Assembly: GCF_042096055.1 (NCBI RefSeq)
Contig: NZ_JBELMH010000007.1
Coordinates: 1 to 64,000 of the forward strand
DNA from: Citreimonas sp042096055
GTDB taxonomy: Bacteria; Pseudomonadota; Alphaproteobacteria; Rhodobacterales; Rhodobacteraceae
Direction: 5' to 3'
Length of the DNA: 64,000 nucleotides
The position numbers and the translations under genes were made by a program. Below are positions 60,836 through 64,000 of the stretch, one piece after another. How positions within the stretch are numbered: position 1 is the stretch's first letter; the number at the start of each line of letters is the position of its first letter. The notes under the pieces were generated by a model, which was given only the letters and a program-made list of their open reading frames with translations, was not told the DNA's origin and did not search any database.

Positions 60836-62176
60836 TCAGCCCATCAGCGCGGCGTGGATGTCCTCGGCGGCGTCGCGGCCCTCGGCCACGGCGACCACGG
60901 TGAGGTCCTCGCCGGGCGTGCAGTCGCCGCCGGCCCAGATCCCGGGAACCGAAGTGCGGCCTGGCCCGGTCACGGCGATCTTGCCGCCCGCGCGGTCCAG
61001 CCCGCCATCCTCGGACAGGTTCTGCCCGATGGCACGGAACACCTGGTCGGCGGGCAGGCGCACGGTCTCGCCGGTGCCCTGCAGGCGGCCGTCGACCTCG
61101 TGCGTGTACTCGAATTCGATCTCGCGCACGGCGCCGTTGCCGTGCACGGCGCGGGGGGCCACGTTGAACATCAGGCGCACGCCTTTCGAGGCGGCGAGGT
61201 CCTGTTCGTACCGGCTGGCGCCCATGCGGTCGCGGCCGCGGCGATAGGCCAGCGTGACCTCCTCGGCGCCCAGCAGCTTGGACTGCACCGCGGCGTCCAC
61301 CGCCGTCATGCCGCCGCCGATCACCACCACGTGCCGGCCGACCGGCAGTGCGGTCAGGTCGTCGGACTGACGCAGCGTCGCGATGAAGTCGACCGCGTCC
61401 TCGACGCCCGCGCGGTCGGCGCCTTCGGCATCCAGTCCGTTCACCCCGCCCAGGCCGTGACCCAGGAACACGGCGTCGTATTCGGCGCGCAGGGCGTCGA
61501 GCGTCACGTCGCGCCCCAGCGCCTTGCCGTTCTCGATGGTGATGCCGCCGATGCCCAGCAGCCACTCGACCTCGCGCGCGGCGAAGTCGTTCGTGGCCTT
61601 GTAGGCGGCGATGCCGTATTCGTTCAGGCCGCCGGCGCGCGGTCGGGCTTCAAAGATCACGACGTCGTGGCCCTTCGTCGCCAACCGGTGCGCGCAGGAC
61701 AGGCCCGCGGGGCCGGCGCCCACCACGGCGACGCGCTTGCCCGTCGCGGCGGCGCGGGCGAAGGGGTGGCCCTGCCGCGCCATCAGGCTGTCGGTCGCGT
61801 GACGCTGCAGGCGCCCGATCTCGACCGGCTTTCCCTCGGCCGCCTCGCGCACGCAGGCCTCTTCGCAGAGCGTTTCCGTCGGGCAGACGCGGGCGCACAT
61901 GCCGCCCAGGATGTTCTGCTCGAAGATCGTCTGCGCGGCCGCCTCGGGCTGGCCGGTGGCGATCTGGCGGATGAACAGCGGGATGTCGATCGCGGTGGGG
62001 CAGGCCGTGATGCAGGGCGCATCGTGGCAGAAATAGCAACGATCCGCAGCGACCGCGGCCTCATGCGGGTCATAGGCCGCGTGCAGGTCGGCGAAGTTCT
62101 CGTGCAGCGTGGCGGCGTCGATCCGGCCCGCGGCGATGCCGGGGGTGTGGGGGCCGGTTGCGTGGCGGCTGGTCAT
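60836..62176 (-). CDS. preT: NAD-dependent dihydropyrimidine dehydrogenase, PreT subunit
   Basis: A 446-residue NAD/FAD/iron-sulfur subunit that passes electrons from NADH to PreA. The N-terminal part carries the cluster cysteines 'CYFCHDAPCITACPTAIDIP' and 'GGMCARVCPTETLCEEACV'. The FAD fold is 'RVAVVGAGPAGLSCAHRLA', the NAD fold 'HVVVIGGGMTAVDAAVQSKL', and the closing FAD motif 'GIWAGGDCTPG'. Glutamate synthase small subunits share this architecture, but the neighbouring preA, hydA and carbamoyl-amidase genes decide the assignment. It is the first gene of its operon, with a RutR-like palindrome 47 bases upstream. Confidence 0.93.
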   Translation of the reverse strand: MTSRHATGPHTPGIAAGRIDAATLHENFADLHAAYDPHEAAVAADRCYFCHDAPCITACPTAIDIPLFIRQIATGQPEAAAQTIFEQNILGGMCARVCPTETLCEEACVREAAEGKPVEIGRLQRHATDSLMARQGHPFARAAATGKRVAVVGAGPAGLSCAHRLATKGHDVVIFEARPRAGGLNEYGIAAYKATNDFAAREVEWLLGIGGITIENGKALGRDVTLDALRAEYDAVFLGHGLGGVNGLDAEGADRAGVEDAVDFIATLRQSDDLTALPVGRHVVVIGGGMTAVDAAVQSKLLGAEEVTLAYRRGRDRMGASRYEQDLAASKGVRLMFNVAPRAVHGNGAVREIEFEYTHEVDGRLQGTGETVRLPADQVFRAIGQNLSEDGGLDRAGGKIAVTGPGRTSVPGIWAGGDCTPGEDLTVVAVAEGRDAAEDIHAALMG

Positions 62177-62222
62177 GGCGTCTCCCTGGTTTTCTTTCCA
62201 GAGAGCCTGCCACGAGTCGTTT

Positions 62223-62240
62223 TTTTATCAAACGGTAAAA
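62223..62240. promoter_or_regulatory. Second RutR-like operator, upstream of preT
   Basis: TTTTATCAAACGGTAAAA matches the operator at 57255-57272 in 14 of 18 positions, including the central CAA..CGG and both A/T ends, and lies at almost the same distance from the next gene (47 against 52 bases). It probably places preT, the glycosylase and preA in the same regulon. Confidence 0.6.
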
Positions 62241-62382
62241 TTTCGGCGCCCGGCGATTTTAGGCCGCGGCGCCGAATAAACGGGCGGTCTAGTCGTTCGA
62301 CTGTAGCGTGACGCAGAACTTTGCAGTGAATTACACAGAGTTTTACAGCAACGCGGTTTTCGAAACGGCGGATTCGCGGCCC

Positions 62383-62414
62383 GTTTGAAGGGCTCTAGAA
62401 CAGGCCCTTCAAAC
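62383..62414. other. Perfect hairpin between preT promoter and beta-helix gene
   Basis: GTTTGAAGGGC / GCCCTTCAAAC, an 11-base perfect inverted repeat with a 10-base loop, 18 bases after the stop of the minus-strand beta-helix gene. There is no T-run on the minus-strand exit side. It probably ends that transcript or insulates preT. Confidence 0.6.
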
Positions 62415-62431
62415 CCTCTTCATCCCCTCCT

Positions 62432-64000
62432 TCAAATCGGCCCGTGCGCGCTCGCCCAGGCGCCGGTCGGCACCGCGAGGATGCCGGCGGCGACCGTGAC
62501 GTCCTCGGTCGTATCGTCGGCTGCCGTGAAGCGGATCACGTCGCCGTTCGACAGGCCGATGCCGGCCGCGTCGAAGAACCAGTCGCAGGGCACGTCCATG
62601 CGCGGACCCGTGGCGACCACGTCGCCGCTCGTGAAGCCCGCGGCGCCGGCTCCCGGAACGTAGTCGGCCTGCTGATAGCTGCCGGCATAGGCGGGCAGCA
62701 GCGGGTCGGTGCTGGTGTCGGTGTTCGTGATCGTGCTGCCGACCTGGCCGGCGGCGGCGCTGTCGAAGTTCGTGCCGTTGCCGAACAGCAGGCAGCCGTT
62801 GAGGCTCGAGCCGGAGGCCTGCCACTTGGCGGCTTCGGTGCTGTTGTTGAGCTGCACGCCCGTGCCGTAACCGGTCAGGATCGTGTCGGTCACGGTGACC
62901 GTGCCGTAGGTCGAGTCCGACGAGAACGGGATGATGAACGCGGTCCCGTCGGCCGGGCCGGTCAGGGCGCCCTTGTCGATGGTGAGCGCGTGGCCCGCGC
63001 GCATCCGGATCGAGGCATGGCCGAAGCACCGGATGAACGTGGCCACCGCCGGCCCGTACATCCGCGCATTGACCCAGCAGTCGGTGTAGGTGCCGCCGGT
63101 CATGTTGAGGAAGGTCGACTCGTCGCCGATCTGGCACGCGGTGAAGCTGCAGGCGGCGTTGGCGTTCCAGCCGGCGCTTGCGGTCGGCAGGAACCGGGTC
63201 CGGAGGAAGGTGTGCGTGCCGATCGCGTTCGGGTTCAGCATCGCGCCGGTGCCGGCGAACAGGCAGTCTTCGCAGTAGCCCGAGCTGCCGCCGACGTTGG
63301 CGTAGCCCACCTTGAAGAAGTCGCGGAAGGTGCAGCGGTAGGCGTTGATCGTGTCGCTGGCGTTGTGGCCCGAGATCCCGTCGCCGGTGTCGACGCTGTG
63401 GAGGTCGAAGGCGTACACGGTCGAATTGCCCGCGCCGCCCAGCGTCTGCGCCGAGCCGAGGTCGAGGTAGCCGCGCGACAGAGCCCCGTTGCCGTAGACG
63501 TAGACGGTCCCGTTGCGGGCATAGATCGGGCACTTGGCCTCGGTCGCGGCACCGTAGGCATGCGCGCCCAGCCCGAAGTCGACGAAGGCCGGATCCTCGC
63601 GGCTGGCCACCGGGTTGCCGGCGGAATCGACAGGGACTGGCGCCCAGGTGCAGGTGATATCGGGTTCGTAGACGATCCAGACCGTGGAACCGCCCATGCC
63701 GTCGACAGCCCAGGACCAGTGCTGCTGCTGGTAGACGCCCGACGCGGGCCGCTTGACCAGGATGCGAATCTCCTCGGCCGAGCTGGCAACGACCGCCGCC
63801 CAGGCCGGGCCCCACGTCTGGAACGGTGCCGTGGCCGAGCCATCGTTCGCATCGTCGTCGCCGTTGTCGGCGTCGATCACGTAGGTCCAGTCGCTCACCG
63901 CGCCGGTCGCGAAGTTCAGGAACCGGCCACTGTCGGGATCGATGCCCAGCACCTGCGGCGGCGCCGGGGCGCCGTTGGACAGCACCGGCACGTCGTCGCG
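62432..64000 (-). CDS. Large right-handed beta-helix-like protein, 5' end outside the window
   Basis: At least 519 residues are visible, and the open frame continues past the right edge. The sequence is rich in Gly, Asn, Asp, Thr and Ser with repeating short strands ('TVYAFDLHSVDTGDGISGHN', 'AYRCTFRDFFKVGYANVGG', 'CSFTACQIGDESTFLNMTGG', 'TVTVTDTILTGYGTGVQLNN'), the pattern of pectate-lyase-like beta helices. The N-terminal visible part 'TYVIDADNGDDDANDGSATA' followed by PFQTWGPAWAAV is a typical start of such helices. No catalytic site is evident. Such proteins act as phage tail spikes, surface adhesins or polysaccharide-binding proteins. The missing 5' end and neighbours prevent a choice. 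Confidence 0.75.
   Translation of the reverse strand, partial: RDDVPVLSNGAPAPPQVLGIDPDSGRFLNFATGAVSDWTYVIDADNGDDDANDGSATAPFQTWGPAWAAVVASSAEEIRILVKRPASGVYQQQHWSWAVDGMGGSTVWIVYEPDITCTWAPVPVDSAGNPVASREDPAFVDFGLGAHAYGAATEAKCPIYARNGTVYVYGNGALSRGYLDLGSAQTLGGAGNSTVYAFDLHSVDTGDGISGHNASDTINAYRCTFRDFFKVGYANVGGSSGYCEDCLFAGTGAMLNPNAIGTHTFLRTRFLPTASAGWNANAACSFTACQIGDESTFLNMTGGTYTDCWVNARMYGPAVATFIRCFGHASIRMRAGHALTIDKGALTGPADGTAFIIPFSSDSTYGTVTVTDTILTGYGTGVQLNNSTEAAKWQASGSSLNGCLLFGNGTNFDSAAAGQVGSTITNTDTSTDPLLPAYAGSYQQADYVPGAGAAGFTSGDVVATGPRMDVPCDWFFDAAGIGLSNGDVIRFTAADDTTEDVTVAAGILAVPTGAWASAHGPI

Overview
The window looks like the chromosome of a high-GC alphaproteobacterium of the order Rhodobacterales (Rhodobacteraceae, roseobacter type). 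The evidence is the housekeeping block cckA - sulfotransferase - recA - alaS - DUF1330 - MOSC - typA, a CtrA-type box (TTAA-N7-TTAAC) before cckA, an alphaproteobacterial LexA box (GAAC-N7-GAAC) before recA, and many ABC and TRAP uptake operons. Genus cannot be named from the sequence alone. The assembly is a draft. Two 100-N gaps are each flanked by the same 55 bases on both sides, so they are unmerged contig overlaps rather than missing DNA. At least two genes are broken by a single missing base in a G/C run.

Region 1 (1-12.1 kb) is an accessory redox and stress block. It holds an SPW-repeat membrane protein, a Tat-exported HIRAN protein (frameshifted), a manganese catalase, a type-2 NADH dehydrogenase whose 3' end was cut by an IS256-family element, a DUF892 ferritin-like protein, a DUF2231-Rieske-hemerythrin fusion, a truncated flavodoxin-like gene, a membrane/metallo-beta-lactamase fusion, DUF2243 and DUF4336 proteins, and a fosmidomycin-resistance-type MFS exporter. 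Region 2 (12.1-14.8 kb) is decaying DNA: an IS66-type fragment, a serine recombinase with a stop and a frameshift, an HWE histidine kinase with two in-frame stops, and a response regulator that still reads through.

Region 3 (15-22.4 kb) is a sugar operon: DeoR regulator, ribose-type ABC importer, AraD-like epimerase and AraB-like ribulokinase, followed by a rhodanese. No AraA isomerase is present. Region 4 (22.4-27.1 kb) is an amidase divergent from a DctPQM TRAP transporter. Region 5 (27.1-37.3 kb) is a xylose locus: xylFHGAB on the minus strand ending in a di-heme peroxidase, divergent from a ROK-family regulator that overlaps a secreted FG-GAP/ASPIC protein.

Region 6 (37.4-48.7 kb) is the housekeeping core listed above, with an RsmB-type rRNA methyltransferase upstream of cckA. 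It is followed by an outer-membrane beta-barrel protein and a small secreted protein. Region 7 (50.4-62.2 kb) is a reductive pyrimidine degradation regulon. One minus-strand operon encodes an M20 carbamoyl-amidase, a small lipoprotein, dihydropyrimidinase and a NMT1/THI5-type ABC importer. The other encodes PreT, a Fpg/Nei-family DNA glycosylase and PreA. A RutR-like TetR gene lies between them. Related 18-bp palindromes sit 52 bp and 47 bp before the first genes of the two operons. Together PreTA (pyrimidine to dihydropyrimidine), HydA (ring opening) and the carbamoyl-amidase (release of ammonia and CO2) form the full pathway. The window ends inside a large beta-helix-like protein that is not part of this pathway.
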